A stretch of DNA of 64,000 nt from Tannerellaceae bacterium (lineage in GTDB: Bacteria; Bacteroidota; Bacteroidia; Bacteroidales; Tannerellaceae). Position numbers and translations under genes: made by a program. The stretch spans positions 1 through 64,000 of the forward strand of contig JAIRRS010000152.1 in the NCBI GenBank assembly GCA_031255855.1, given 5' to 3'. Under the pieces are notes generated by a model. That model saw only the letters and a list, made by a program, of their open reading frames with translations. It did no database searches and had not been told where the DNA came from. Below are positions 26,506 to 35,636 of the stretch, piece by piece (within the stretch, counting starts at the first letter, position 1; each line of letters opens with the position of its first letter).

Positions 26506-27633
26506 ATGGCGGGGCTTTATATCCATATTCCTTTTTGTGCCGGAAGGTGCTTGTATTGTGATTTCTTTTCTAATACGAACATGAAGCATAAAGAGCCTTT
26601 CCTGCTTGCTTTATCGCGGGAAATGAACATACGGAAGGATTATTTGGAAGGAGAACCGCTTGAAACAATTTATCTGGGAGGAGGAACACCTTCTCAACTA
26701 TCTGCCGGCGACCTGAAGCGTATCTTTGATGAGATTTATGGCCTTTTTCCCGTTGTCAAGGAACCGGAAGTCACGTTGGAAGCCAATCCCGACGACATGA
26801 TTCCTGCCTATGTGGAATCGCTCCGCACGTTACCGGTCAACCGGATTAGTATGGGAGTACAAAGCTTTAATGACGCCGACCTCCGCTTTTTGCAACGAAG
26901 ACACGACAGCAGGCAGGCTGTAAAAGCCGTTTGGCTTTGCAAAGAGAAAGGATACGACAATATAAGCATTGATTTGATATATGGGCTTCCCGGACAAACG
27001 TCTGCTGCCTGGGAAAAAAATATAGAAGAAGCTATCCGTCTGGATATCCCTCATCTGTCGGCTTACCATTTAATATATGAAGAGGGAACCAAACTTTACC
27101 AAATGAAAGAAGCAGGCATGGTGCAAACAATAGATGAAGACGTAAGCCTTGCGCAGTTTTCTACATTGATAGAACGTCTGACTAAAGCCGGTTACCTGCA
27201 TTACGAGATTTCCAATTTTGCCCGATCCGGATATCTTTCCCAACATAACAGTTCGTATTGGACCGGTAAGAAATACCTGGGCGTCGGTCCGTCGGCTCAT
27301 TCATATAATGTAGAGAGCAGGCAATGGAATGTATCTTCCCTGAGCCGATATATGGAAGGAATCGAGGCAAATGCCCCCGAAACAGGAATTGAACTGTTAA
27401 ATATTCATAACAGATATAATGATTATATCGTCACCGGGCTTCGGACGATATGGGGAATCAGCCCTTCTTTTATTTTGACAAATTTCGGGAAAAAGATGCA
27501 AGAATACTGTCTGGTGCAAGCAGAGCCATTAATTAAGCGGGGATTACTTCTTAGAACGGCTGACAAACTGCTATTGTCGAGAGAGGGGATGTTTATCTCA
27601 GACGGTATTATGAGCGACCTCCTATGGGTATGA
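26506..27633 (+). CDS. hemW: radical SAM heme chaperone HemW (HemN-like)
   Basis: A 375-aa radical SAM protein. The 4Fe-4S motif is Cys11, Cys15, Cys18 in FCAGRCLYCDFF, giving CxxxCxxC; HemN-type proteins continue CxxxCxxCxC, and the fourth cysteine is Phe here, as in HemW. Other family segments are YLGGGTPSQLSAGDLKRIF, RISMGVQSFNDADLRFLQRRH and SIDLIYGLPGQT. HemW inserts heme into respiratory proteins and is often misannotated as coproporphyrinogen dehydrogenase. The frame is open to 26461, but that start overlaps the promoter; ATG 26506 gives the usual AGLYIHIPFC N-terminus. Confidence 0.9.
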   Translation: MAGLYIHIPFCAGRCLYCDFFSNTNMKHKEPFLLALSREMNIRKDYLEGEPLETIYLGGGTPSQLSAGDLKRIFDEIYGLFPVVKEPEVTLEANPDDMIPAYVESLRTLPVNRISMGVQSFNDADLRFLQRRHDSRQAVKAVWLCKEKGYDNISIDLIYGLPGQTSAAWEKNIEEAIRLDIPHLSAYHLIYEEGTKLYQMKEAGMVQTIDEDVSLAQFSTLIERLTKAGYLHYEISNFARSGYLSQHNSSYWTGKKYLGVGPSAHSYNVESRQWNVSSLSRYMEGIEANAPETGIELLNIHNRYNDYIVTGLRTIWGISPSFILTNFGKKMQEYCLVQAEPLIKRGLLLRTADKLLLSREGMFISDGIMSDLLWV

Positions 27634-27746
27634 ATTCTTATACAAAACCTGCGTTTTGGATGACAAAACCCCTATATTTAAGGATATCTTGTGTATATTT
27701 TAGAGATATTTGAACAAAAAAAACTTTATTATATTAAACTTATACT

Positions 27747-27754
27747 TATATTTG
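27747..27754 (+). promoter_or_regulatory. -7 box of the zeta-kinase operon
   Basis: TATATTTG, an exact match 19 nt before the GTG start; the predicted leader is therefore very short, about 12 nt. Confidence 0.5.
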
Positions 27755-27772
27755 CGTCGTTAATGTGAGAAG

Positions 27773-28354
27773 GTGCCGTATTTGTATATCATATCAGGTT
27801 GCAATGGTGCGGGAAAGACAACAGCGTCCTACACGATATTGCCGGAAATGCTAAAGTGTAAGGAATTTGTCAATTCCGATGAAATTGCAAAAGGACTCTC
27901 GCCCTTTAACTCGGACAGTATTGCTGTCGCCGTGGAAGCGGGCAGGATTATGCATAGACGAATAAAAGAGCTCATTGCAGCAGGTGAAACCTTCGCTTTG
28001 GAAACCACATTAGCCACACGTTCTGTAGTAAAATTGATACAAGATGCGCAAGAGAACGGTTATTATGTAACATTACTCTACTTTTGGTTGAACACTCCCG
28101 ATTTAGCTGTAGAACGAGTAAAGATGAGAGTTGCTGCCGGAGGGCACAACATAGCTGAAAGCACTATCCGCAGGCGTTATCGTTCGGGCATTAAAAATTT
28201 ATTTGAGCTTTATTTGCCAACCAGTGATTATTGGATGATAACCGATAATTCGGAGCCGCCAATGGTAGTGATTGCCAAAGGATTTAAAAATGATAAAAAG
28301 GAGATATACAACCTCAGTATTTTTAATAAACTTGAACAATGTCAGTATGAATGA
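27773..28354 (+). CDS. zeta-toxin-like P-loop kinase
   Basis: A 193-aa P-loop kinase of the zeta toxin / ABC_ATPase-like family. Walker A is SGCNGAGKTT right at the N-terminus, then EFVNSDEIAKGLSPFN (sugar or substrate side), a conserved FALETTLATRS, and the arginine-rich lid IAESTIRRRYRSGIKNLFELY. Zeta toxins phosphorylate UDP-N-acetylglucosamine or related sugars; many chromosomal relatives are uncharacterised. The start is GTG 27773: no in-frame ATG precedes the Walker A, and the promoter box is 19 nt upstream. It overlaps the next small gene by 8 nt. Toxin activity is inferred from family only. Confidence 0.78.
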   Translation: MPYLYIISGCNGAGKTTASYTILPEMLKCKEFVNSDEIAKGLSPFNSDSIAVAVEAGRIMHRRIKELIAAGETFALETTLATRSVVKLIQDAQENGYYVTLLYFWLNTPDLAVERVKMRVAAGGHNIAESTIRRRYRSGIKNLFELYLPTSDYWMITDNSEPPMVVIAKGFKNDKKEIYNLSIFNKLEQCQYE

Positions 28355-28517
28355 ACAAGAAATTAGAGAATTCGAGGAAAATGTAGTAAAAGGAGCTAAT
28401 ATTGCTTTTCAACGTTTGGTTTCGGAAAAGAAAAAAGAAAACGGAGAGTTGGTTTTCTCACGTAATGGACGCATATTCCGTGTTAAAGCAGCTGATTTGG
28501 AAAAATTTGGCGTATGA
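28347..28517 (+). CDS. small partner protein of the zeta-like kinase
   Basis: A 56-aa acidic-basic protein: a helical first half (EQEIREFEENVVKGANIAFQ) and a beta-looking end (ENGELVFSRNGRIFRVKAADL). The ATG at 28347 overlaps the kinase stop by 8 nt. A longer frame from 28272 lies within the kinase gene and is unlikely to be used. Small proteins with a 'grnGkivrv' type ending accompany many zeta-like kinases, so it may be an antitoxin or cofactor (inference). The toxin-first order is opposite to epsilon-zeta. Confidence 0.65.
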   Translation: MNEQEIREFEENVVKGANIAFQRLVSEKKKENGELVFSRNGRIFRVKAADLEKFGV

Positions 28518-28541
28518 TACTGCATTACCTCAAATAATATT

Positions 28542-28586
28542 AGGCGTAAATAACACTATTTTAAATAGTTGTTATTTACGCCTTTT
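28542..28586 (+). terminator. strong hairpin terminator after the zeta-kinase pair
   Basis: AGGCGTAAATAACA pairs perfectly (14 bp) with TGTTATTTACGCCT; CTATTT/AAATAG extends the stem by 6 bp beyond a one-base bulge, and a short T-run follows. It separates this operon from the convergent S46 peptidase gene and may work in both directions. Confidence 0.75.
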
Positions 28587-28618
28587 CAATTTTGCGAATT
28601 CTTCAAGCTCGATTACTC

Positions 28619-30790
28619 TTACTCAACCAGTTCTATCTCGTCTAATAAATAGTCGGCTCCGGCATATTTATCAATAGTAAAGAGGACGTAGCGGATATCC
28701 ACGATTATACTTCGTTGATAATCCGGGAGGTATTGGATGTCTCCTCCTACTCCTTCCCAGTTGCGGTCGAAGTTAATTCCTATCAATTCCCCGTAATTAT
28801 TCAATACAGGGCTTCCCGAATTTCCACCCGTGCTGTGTGTATTGGCAGCAAAGGCAACCGGCATTTTACCGTTTGGCATTTTGTAACGGCCGAAATCGTT
28901 GGCTGCATACAGTTCTTTCAATTTTGCTGGTACAACAAACTCCCAATTGTCAGGGTCTTCTTTCTCTATGACCCCGTCTAATGTTGTTTGACATTCATAA
29001 AAAACGGCATCGCGTGGATTGTATCCCTTTACTTGTCCGTATGTCAGGCGAAGCGAGGAGTTGGCATCCGGAAAGTTAGCCTTGTCGCCATACATTTCCA
29101 GCAATCCTTTCACATAATCACGATGCGCTAATGCACAGTCGGCGTCAAATTCTGTCAAAGCTTCTGTCAGTTTTTTCTTTTCGTCCTGTATAGACACGGC
29201 AAAGAGAATCATAGGGTCTTCCTTCAATGCCTTAACAGACGGGTGATGGATAAACTTATTGAAATTATTATCACTTCCGAAAATAGACTTGTCAAACAAA
29301 TAATCTACGAAACGGTTTACATCTCCTTCGAATTTCTTGTCGATAGCAGCGAAATAGCCCGGTTGCGATTTGGCGGGAATCAGCCGACGGTATTCTTTCA
29401 GCATCACTTTGGCTATTTTCTTATCTACTTCCGGCGCATAGTCTTTATTGGCAAAGCGGTGGTAAGCCAGTTCAAGCAGGCGTATCTGCTTTTGTTGTTC
29501 GCTTTTGTTCTTGCCGGATAGGGCGGCAATGACGGAATCCACATTTGTCGGTACTCTTGAAAACTCGATTCCTCGTGCTAATGCTTCGTCCAGCATCCAG
29601 TTACGGAAGCGGAGGTCTTTCCGGTCGGCAACGATACGTTCAAGCATCAACAAGGCTTCTTTGTAGTCTTCCAGCTTACCGTTTTTACTTGCCCAATCCA
29701 GTAGTTTATCTTGTTCTGCTTTCTTTACCTGTTCAAAGTTGCGTTTATTAATTGCCCAGTTTGTTCCGATGGCGTTTTTATAAGCATTGGTAGAACCGGC
29801 GTATTTGCTTGCGTATTGAATGCGCACGGCCGGGTCTTTCAACATCTCTTCAAGCATAACTTCCTGGCGGAGGTTCCGGATATTGATGCGTACGGCGTTG
29901 TCGATATCCCGGCGTTCGGCCACTTCCCACGAAGTATAATACTTATTGGTACGCCCCGGGAATCCAATCATCATGGCAAAATCATCCTCCTGTATACCTT
30001 TCAGGGAAATCTTAAACCACTGTTTCGGACGGAGCGGGACGTTTGTTTCCGAATAATCAGCCGGATTGCCATTCGCATCTGCATAAATACGGAACACCGA
30101 AAAATCACCTGTATGGCGAGGCCACATCCAATTGTCGGTATCCGCCCCAAACTTACCAATGGAAGAGGGGGGAGCGCCTACCAAACGGACATCCGAATAG
30201 ATTTTTTTGGTAAACATATAGTATTGGTTTCCTCCGTAGAACGCCCTGATTTCAACTTCTGTACCGGGATTATTTAGGAGAAACGATTCACCTGCTTTTT
30301 CCTTTGCAAGATTGTCTAGATATCTTGGCGAAAGGAAATTCATGCTGTCTGGATCGTCGTCTTTTTCTAATGCTGCTTTCACATAATCGGTCACATCTTC
30401 TATTTTATCAATGAAGGTGACTTTCAATCCTGGGTTCGGAAGTTCTTCGTTCCGGCTCATAGCCCAGAATCCGTCTGTCAAGTAATCGTGTTCAAGCGAG
30501 CTGTGTTGTTGAATCTGGCTGTACCCGCAATGATGGTTGGTCAACATCAGGCCATCCGGAGAAACGACTTCTCCCGTACATCCTCCACCGAAAATGACTA
30601 CCGCGTCTTTCAATGATGACGAATCGGGGTTGTAGATATCATAGTCTTGGAGTTTTAATCCTAACGCCTGCATATCGGCAAACTTTTGTTGTTTTAATAA
30701 AGGAAGAATCCACATTCCTTCATCCGCTACAGCCGGTAGCGACAATACTGAAATGATTAGTAACAGGATAGATTTTTTCATTATGTTCAT
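28619..30790 (-). CDS. S46 family dipeptidyl peptidase, DPP11-like
   Basis: A 723-aa exported serine dipeptidyl peptidase with signal peptide (SILLLIISVLSLPAVADEGMW). The S46 triad is visible: His in LTNHHCGYSQIQ, Asp in GADTDNWMWPRHTGDF, and Ser in STGGNSGSPVLNN. Eighteen residues after the catalytic serine there is Arg (NFDRNWEG). In Porphyromonas gingivalis, Arg at this place marks DPP11 (Asp/Glu at P1), while DPP7 has Gly. It probably acts in the periplasm, releasing dipeptides with acidic penultimate residues. The start could also be the Met three residues later. Symbol left blank because subtype rests on one position. Confidence 0.92.
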   Translation of the reverse strand: MNIMKKSILLLIISVLSLPAVADEGMWILPLLKQQKFADMQALGLKLQDYDIYNPDSSSLKDAVVIFGGGCTGEVVSPDGLMLTNHHCGYSQIQQHSSLEHDYLTDGFWAMSRNEELPNPGLKVTFIDKIEDVTDYVKAALEKDDDPDSMNFLSPRYLDNLAKEKAGESFLLNNPGTEVEIRAFYGGNQYYMFTKKIYSDVRLVGAPPSSIGKFGADTDNWMWPRHTGDFSVFRIYADANGNPADYSETNVPLRPKQWFKISLKGIQEDDFAMMIGFPGRTNKYYTSWEVAERRDIDNAVRINIRNLRQEVMLEEMLKDPAVRIQYASKYAGSTNAYKNAIGTNWAINKRNFEQVKKAEQDKLLDWASKNGKLEDYKEALLMLERIVADRKDLRFRNWMLDEALARGIEFSRVPTNVDSVIAALSGKNKSEQQKQIRLLELAYHRFANKDYAPEVDKKIAKVMLKEYRRLIPAKSQPGYFAAIDKKFEGDVNRFVDYLFDKSIFGSDNNFNKFIHHPSVKALKEDPMILFAVSIQDEKKKLTEALTEFDADCALAHRDYVKGLLEMYGDKANFPDANSSLRLTYGQVKGYNPRDAVFYECQTTLDGVIEKEDPDNWEFVVPAKLKELYAANDFGRYKMPNGKMPVAFAANTHSTGGNSGSPVLNNYGELIGINFDRNWEGVGGDIQYLPDYQRSIIVDIRYVLFTIDKYAGADYLLDEIELVE

Positions 30791-30845
30791 TGTTATTTTG
30801 TGTATTTCATATTCATCAAAGTAATGAAGTGAATGACCGCGTTAT

Positions 30846-31331
30846 CTATTCAGGGATATCTTGCTTCCATTTGCAATAAGGCATTTGGGAGAGCATGGAA
30901 TTGTAATATCGCCGGTCTGCCGTAACCTCCCTTCCTACCCAAGCGGGCGTCTCAAAGGTTTCATTTTCCGATTCCAGTTCTATTTCGGCAATAATGAGCC
31001 CTTCGTTGTCGCCATGGAATACGTCTATCTCCCATGTATGGTTGCCTACGGTCACATAGTGGCGTATTTTGTCAATCATACCAGAAACACACAGCTTTAT
31101 CAATTCTTCACCGTCGGCCAACGGTATCTTTTGTTCAAATTCATACCGGCTCCAGAACTTCTCGTCGGAAGGTCCTTTAATCGTAAGGAAAGCTTCGTTT
31201 CCGGCAATACGCACCCTTACGGTACGTCCTTGGTCGGCACAGATATAACCTTGTGTTATCCTTTTTGAGTGCGTGACATCTTTTAGGAAATCGCCTGTTA
31301 CGGTAAATTTCCGTTCTGTTTCAATCGCCAT
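30846..31331 (-). CDS. CYTH domain protein (triphosphate tunnel metalloenzyme)
   Basis: A 161-aa single CYTH domain. The signature ExExK is Glu4, Glu6, Lys8 (IETERKF), followed by charged tunnel strands such as RTVRVRIAGNEAFLTIKG, WSRYEFEQKIP and WEIDVFHGDNEGLIIAEIELESE. Relatives are inorganic triphosphatases, thiamine triphosphatases or class IV adenylate cyclases; bacterial stand-alone forms are mostly tripolyphosphatases. It begins 5 nt after the Smr gene and is probably translated with it. Confidence 0.9.
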   Translation of the reverse strand: MAIETERKFTVTGDFLKDVTHSKRITQGYICADQGRTVRVRIAGNEAFLTIKGPSDEKFWSRYEFEQKIPLADGEELIKLCVSGMIDKIRHYVTVGNHTWEIDVFHGDNEGLIIAEIELESENETFETPAWVGREVTADRRYYNSMLSQMPYCKWKQDIPE

Positions 31332-31336
31332 ATCTC

Positions 31337-32392
31337 TTATTTTATGGTCACCATCGTAGCTCCGAAACCGTATTCACGGAAAGAGGCGTCTTGGTAGTAA
31401 TGTTGTTTGTATTTGGTTTTCAGTTCTTTTTCGATTGCGTTCCTAAGTACTCCATCTCCTTTGCCGTGTATAAAGACAATCTTTTGCCCTTTTTGTTTTT
31501 CATATTGGGCAAGTACCTCTTGGAATTTATTCAGTTGGTATTCCAGTATATCGCCACTGCTCAAACCAGTTGTGTTATCAAGTAATTGATTGATGTGCAA
31601 ATCTATTTCCAGAATGGGCAGAGGTGATTTTTTCTTCAAGGCAGGTTTGGGTGAGGATTTGTCGATATGTGCCTTCTGCAGCATGGCTTCCTGTAGTTCG
31701 GCTGCCGAAACTAACAGCTCCTTTTCCGGTAAATCTTGTCTGACAACCGGGTATATCAAAGCATCTTCTTCAAAGAAATCATTACCCATAAAACAATGAC
31801 TTTTATAGAATTTCACGATGTCCATACGTAGTTCTACCGACACGGTGTTCTTTAAAGTGTATGGCTTATCTTTTTTGAATGCGATGAATTGCACACAAAC
31901 GCGCTCCAGGCTGTTTAAGTCTTCTTTACCGAATTCTTCAAGGAATATTTTTGTATTAGGTTCAATCAACCCGTTATAACGACTCATCCAGCTATTGTTG
32001 TTCCTGTTCATGTAATTGAAAAACAGGTAATAGTTACTTTCATTAATAAAATAACATTCGTATCCGCTTTTTTGCATAGCTTTGGGTTCAAGCGGCAAAT
32101 AAGCCAGAAAGACGTTCAACCGTTCTCCCCCGGTAGTTTCTTCGGGCACAAAGTCTTCTTCAATCGCCGGTTTAGGGTCGGGTACGGTAAAAACAGGAGC
32201 TTCCGTCTTTGGTTTCGATGTATGAACTTGCGAGTCAAGATGTTCAACCACTACCAATTCACGGATAAGAGCCGGGATTTCAAAACCATCGTCTCCCTCT
32301 ACCATAACCTGGTCTTTACCATTAAAACTACACACGACGCCTCCTCCAACGCTGTTGAGGAAACGGACTTTATCACCTATTTTAATATTCAT
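31337..32392 (-). CDS. DUF2027/Smr domain protein
   Basis: A 351-aa cytoplasmic protein. The N-terminal IKIGDKVRFLNSVGGGVVCSFNGKDQVMVEGDDGFEIP is a small beta domain followed by a beta-rich middle of the DUF2027 type. The C-terminal 90 residues are an Smr (MutS2-type) domain with LEIDLHINQLL and the nuclease-like HGKGDGVLRNAI, ending GFGATMVTIK. Smr domains cut or bind nucleic acid, including collided-ribosome mRNAs in some bacteria. The combination is widespread in Bacteroidetes without known function. It diverges from queA, 59 nt away. Confidence 0.87.
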   Translation of the reverse strand: MNIKIGDKVRFLNSVGGGVVCSFNGKDQVMVEGDDGFEIPALIRELVVVEHLDSQVHTSKPKTEAPVFTVPDPKPAIEEDFVPEETTGGERLNVFLAYLPLEPKAMQKSGYECYFINESNYYLFFNYMNRNNNSWMSRYNGLIEPNTKIFLEEFGKEDLNSLERVCVQFIAFKKDKPYTLKNTVSVELRMDIVKFYKSHCFMGNDFFEEDALIYPVVRQDLPEKELLVSAAELQEAMLQKAHIDKSSPKPALKKKSPLPILEIDLHINQLLDNTTGLSSGDILEYQLNKFQEVLAQYEKQKGQKIVFIHGKGDGVLRNAIEKELKTKYKQHYYQDASFREYGFGATMVTIK

Positions 32393-32451
32393 ATCTTCTT
32401 TCTCAGAGTTATACCGGCAAAGTTCACTAATTTTGTGCAGATTATAAAGAA

Positions 32452-33672
32452 ATGACTACAAAAACTCAACAGATACGTATCGAAGAATACGATTACCCGC
32501 TGCCTGGCGAACGGATTGCCAAGTTTCCGCTTCCTCAAAGAGACGAGTCCAAATTGCTGCTATATAAAGAGAGCAAAGTGAGCGAAAGCATATTCAAACA
32601 TATCGCAGATTACCTTCCCGAAGGTTCTTTGCTGGTTTTTAACAACACAAAAGTGATACAGGCCCGTCTGCTATTCCGGAAAGAAACCGGCGCCGGAATT
32701 GAGATCTTCTGTCTTGAACCGGTAATTCCGCACGATTATGCGCTTATCTTCCGGCAGACCCAATGTTGCACCTGGTTGTGTATGGTAGGAAACCTTAAAA
32801 AATGGAAAGAAGGCGTATTGAAAAAAGAATTACAAATCAGCGGTACGCCGGTCTGTTTAAAAGCCGAGAAAAAACAGTCGTTTGGCGATACCCATACAAT
32901 AGCGTTTACATGGGATAATGATACCTTCACGTTCGCCGAATTGCTCGACGCGGCAGGTATACTTCCTATCCCTCCGTATTTACACAGGGAAACCGAGGAA
33001 AGCGACCTGCAAACCTACCAAACGGTTTATTCCAAGATAAAAGGTTCGGTAGCCGCGCCAACAGCCGGGCTGCATTTTACTCCCGAAGTGTTGGAAAATT
33101 TAGACCAAAAAGGCTTCGGGCGGGAGGAATTGACCTTACATGTAGGAGCCGGAACGTTCAAACCCGTGAAAAGTGATACGATTGAAGAACATGAAATGCA
33201 CACGGAGTTTATATCTGTCAACCGTTCGTCTATTGAACATATATTGGAGAATCCTGGAAAAATTATTGCGGTAGGAACCACCTCCGTTCGCACCCTGGAA
33301 AGCCTCTATTACATAGGCGTAATCTTATCGGGTAACTCCGAAGCTACTTCCGAAGAACTGGTGGTCAATCAGTGGATGCCTTACAACGAAGAAAATAACA
33401 ACCTTACCCGGAAGGAAGCATTACAAAACATCCTCAACTATCTGGACAAACATAATCTCGACAAACTAATAACGGCTACACAAATTATGATAGCCCCCGG
33501 ATATACTTTTAAAATAGTCAGAGGTATCATCACAAATTTCCATCAGCCCAGAAGTACTTTGCTGCTATTGATATCAGCCTTTGTAAAAGGCGATTGGAAA
33601 AACATCTACGACTACGCTCTTACACACAACTTCCGCTTTTTGAGTTATGGGGATAGTTCGTTGTTGCTTTGA
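32452..33672 (+). CDS. queA: S-adenosylmethionine:tRNA ribosyltransferase-isomerase QueA
   Basis: Transfers the ribosyl moiety of SAM to preQ1 in tRNA, giving epoxyqueuosine. Family segments are YPLPGERIAKFPLPQRDESKLL, LLVFNNTKVIQARLLFRKETG, SVAAPTAGLHFTPEVLENL, LHVGAGTFKPVKSDTIEEHEMHTE and RGIITNFHQPRSTLLLLISAF. At 406 aa it is longer than the common 340-350 aa form; the extra length lies around residues 275-320. It complements the Q-precursor transporter at 9636. A short terminator follows. Confidence 0.94.
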   Translation: MTTKTQQIRIEEYDYPLPGERIAKFPLPQRDESKLLLYKESKVSESIFKHIADYLPEGSLLVFNNTKVIQARLLFRKETGAGIEIFCLEPVIPHDYALIFRQTQCCTWLCMVGNLKKWKEGVLKKELQISGTPVCLKAEKKQSFGDTHTIAFTWDNDTFTFAELLDAAGILPIPPYLHRETEESDLQTYQTVYSKIKGSVAAPTAGLHFTPEVLENLDQKGFGREELTLHVGAGTFKPVKSDTIEEHEMHTEFISVNRSSIEHILENPGKIIAVGTTSVRTLESLYYIGVILSGNSEATSEELVVNQWMPYNEENNNLTRKEALQNILNYLDKHNLDKLITATQIMIAPGYTFKIVRGIITNFHQPRSTLLLLISAFVKGDWKNIYDYALTHNFRFLSYGDSSLLL

Positions 33673-33680
33673 CTTTATTG

Positions 33681-33700
33681 AGCCGGATGATCCGGCTTTT
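33681..33700 (+). terminator. terminator of queA
   Basis: AGCCGG, 4-5 nt loop, CCGGCT, followed directly by TTTT; it begins 9 nt after the queA stop. Confidence 0.6.
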
Positions 33701-33769
33701 CCGTATTTTCCATCCCCTGTGGTCTTTCCTTTCCGGCTGCTTGCCGCCTGCCTGAAAAAAGGAATCGCT

Positions 33770-35509
33770 TTATTCAAATGCTGAAATAAATGCACCCAAT
33801 AATTCATAGCCTTTCTCATTAGGGTGTAATCCGTCGCTGAATAGTGATTCATCTAGTTTGCCATTGGCATCTAATAAGATATTACCGGCATTTTGGTACA
33901 CAAATCCGTCTTGCAAGGCTGTTTTTTCTATCTGCCGGTTGATGTTATCCACCCATTGCTCGTGTTCACGTCGGGGAAGGATACCTATGACCTTAATCAA
34001 AGCTCTGGGCTGTCTTTCACGTATGGCAGACAGTAAAAAGCGCAGTCCTTCCACAAGGCTTTCATCACTGTTGAGTCCCAGGTTGTTTGTTCCAATCATT
34101 ACGATGATTCTTTCCGCCTCATAACCATCTAATTCGCCGTGATAAACCCGCCATAATACATTTTCTATCTGATCCCAGCCACATCCTAAATTCCGGTATC
34201 CATGCGGTTCCAGATAGGTCTTCCAGCTTTCTGCTCCGTCTTGTTGAGGGCCTTTGGGTTCTCCTCCCCAGAAATGGGTGATGGAATTGCCGATAATGAC
34301 AGACTGGGGAGGATGGCTCTCATTCAACGCTAAAATCTCCCGGTGACGTTTTTTCCATTCATATTTATAAGGTTCTCTTCGTTGGGCTACCGGGATACCG
34401 GTAGCGCTAGCGCCTTTTTTTAGTTTTAAAACTTCACGGATTTTCTTTTCCACAACCAAAGCCTGCGCCTGCATGCCTATGTCATTGAAATGAACGTAAT
34501 CAACCCATCCGTCTGCCGGGATATTGAATTCATCACCGTATATATAATATAAGTCAGGCACATTCTCTTTTTGCAACAATTGATAGGCATGGAGAGAGGC
34601 TTCATTTATATCCGAATGACTCGTAAATCTGACGGAATCTGTCTCGGCGTTACTGTTTCCTGCGTGTTCGATTAAAAGAATAGGGGCGGCATGTTTTTTA
34701 CGTATCTGTTTTACGGCTTCCACAATGCGCTTGCTCACATCTGGTTTGTCATATTCAAATAAGTTAGGCATACAATCCAGGATGTAAAGGCAGGCATCGA
34801 TATCACTAACATATTCCATTACTTCCCTCTCCATTTTTGCACTGCCGGAAAAACCTAAATTCACTAAAGGATAATCCAGCGCCTTTTCAACAATCGTGCT
34901 CCAGGCCAAAGCCGGACGCGTGGCGCAAGCGCCTTGGGCGATAGAGGTACCATACAAAACGATAGGTTTTTCTGTTAAGACGGGTATAAATTCAAAAGAA
35001 GCCTCTTCAGGAACGCCAATTTCCAGCCACTTTACGCTATTATACAAAGGCAAATAAAGGCGATATTCATACCCATCCGTATGATATGTATCCTTTATTA
35101 TCCGGTTGTAATGGTACGAAATAGTATCGCCAAAAGAAAAATCTCCGGAATAGAAATGCCAGGCTCCATTGCTATCAATTCCATATAAGTCAATTCCGGA
35201 CACACTGGTCGCGGGCATATGGTTCATCCCGTGCGAGCCTTCAACAGCGTAACGGACTTTTATCTCCGGGGCATTTGAATAAAAATGGATAGCTAAACCC
35301 GCTGAATGTCGCGAGAGGTTCCACACCAATTCGGGAACGTTCCCTTTAGCGCTTTGAGGAAGACGGGTAAACGTACGTCCTATCTCATCATTCCAACCTT
35401 GATTTTGCACAACCGGATATTCCGTCTTTTGAGGGTTATTCCATTTCCATTGGGTGTTCCCTGCCAAACAAATAAAACAGAACAATATAGATATACTGGT
35501 TCTCTTCAT
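33770..35509 (-). CDS. secreted double SGNH/GDSL hydrolase
   Basis: A 579-aa exported protein with a signal peptide (SISILFCFICLAGNTQW). The first part has the SGIDLYGID segment of the GxDLY domain, then an SGNH domain with VLYGTSIAQGACATRPALAWS and a DYVHFNDIGMQAQA end. A second SGNH domain starts at about residue 395: SVIIGNSITHFWGG (block I Ser), IVMIGTNNLG (block III Gly/Asn) and DGLHPNEKGYELLGAF (block V Asp/His). Two complete esterase domains thus lie in one chain, suggesting removal of acetyl or other ester groups from glycans. The frame is open to 35578, but ATG 35509 starts the signal peptide. Confidence 0.85.
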   Translation of the reverse strand: MKRTSISILFCFICLAGNTQWKWNNPQKTEYPVVQNQGWNDEIGRTFTRLPQSAKGNVPELVWNLSRHSAGLAIHFYSNAPEIKVRYAVEGSHGMNHMPATSVSGIDLYGIDSNGAWHFYSGDFSFGDTISYHYNRIIKDTYHTDGYEYRLYLPLYNSVKWLEIGVPEEASFEFIPVLTEKPIVLYGTSIAQGACATRPALAWSTIVEKALDYPLVNLGFSGSAKMEREVMEYVSDIDACLYILDCMPNLFEYDKPDVSKRIVEAVKQIRKKHAAPILLIEHAGNSNAETDSVRFTSHSDINEASLHAYQLLQKENVPDLYYIYGDEFNIPADGWVDYVHFNDIGMQAQALVVEKKIREVLKLKKGASATGIPVAQRREPYKYEWKKRHREILALNESHPPQSVIIGNSITHFWGGEPKGPQQDGAESWKTYLEPHGYRNLGCGWDQIENVLWRVYHGELDGYEAERIIVMIGTNNLGLNSDESLVEGLRFLLSAIRERQPRALIKVIGILPRREHEQWVDNINRQIEKTALQDGFVYQNAGNILLDANGKLDESLFSDGLHPNEKGYELLGAFISAFE

Positions 35510-35590
35510 AACAAATACAAGCCTAAAAATACATTTATAAATCTTCACGGATGCCATACCCGGCCTGGAAGTCAACAAAGGTAAGAAAAA

Positions 35591-35629
35591 TATAATAAAA
35601 AAAGCGTTGAAGTATTCTCTTCAACGCTT
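35591..35629 (-). terminator. terminator of tRNA-Arg
   Basis: A perfect 11-bp inverted repeat AAGCGTTGAAG/CTTCAACGCTT with a 6-nt loop (35602-35629), followed on the minus strand by a T-rich run (35603-35591). It starts 7 nt after the tRNA 3' end. Confidence 0.85.
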
Positions 35630-35636
35630 CCTAACG

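Noticed and set aside
28272-28346. N-terminal extension of the small zeta partner
   Set aside because: It lies entirely inside the kinase gene and would give a 67-nt-plus overlap; ATG 28347 fits an ordinary coupled start.
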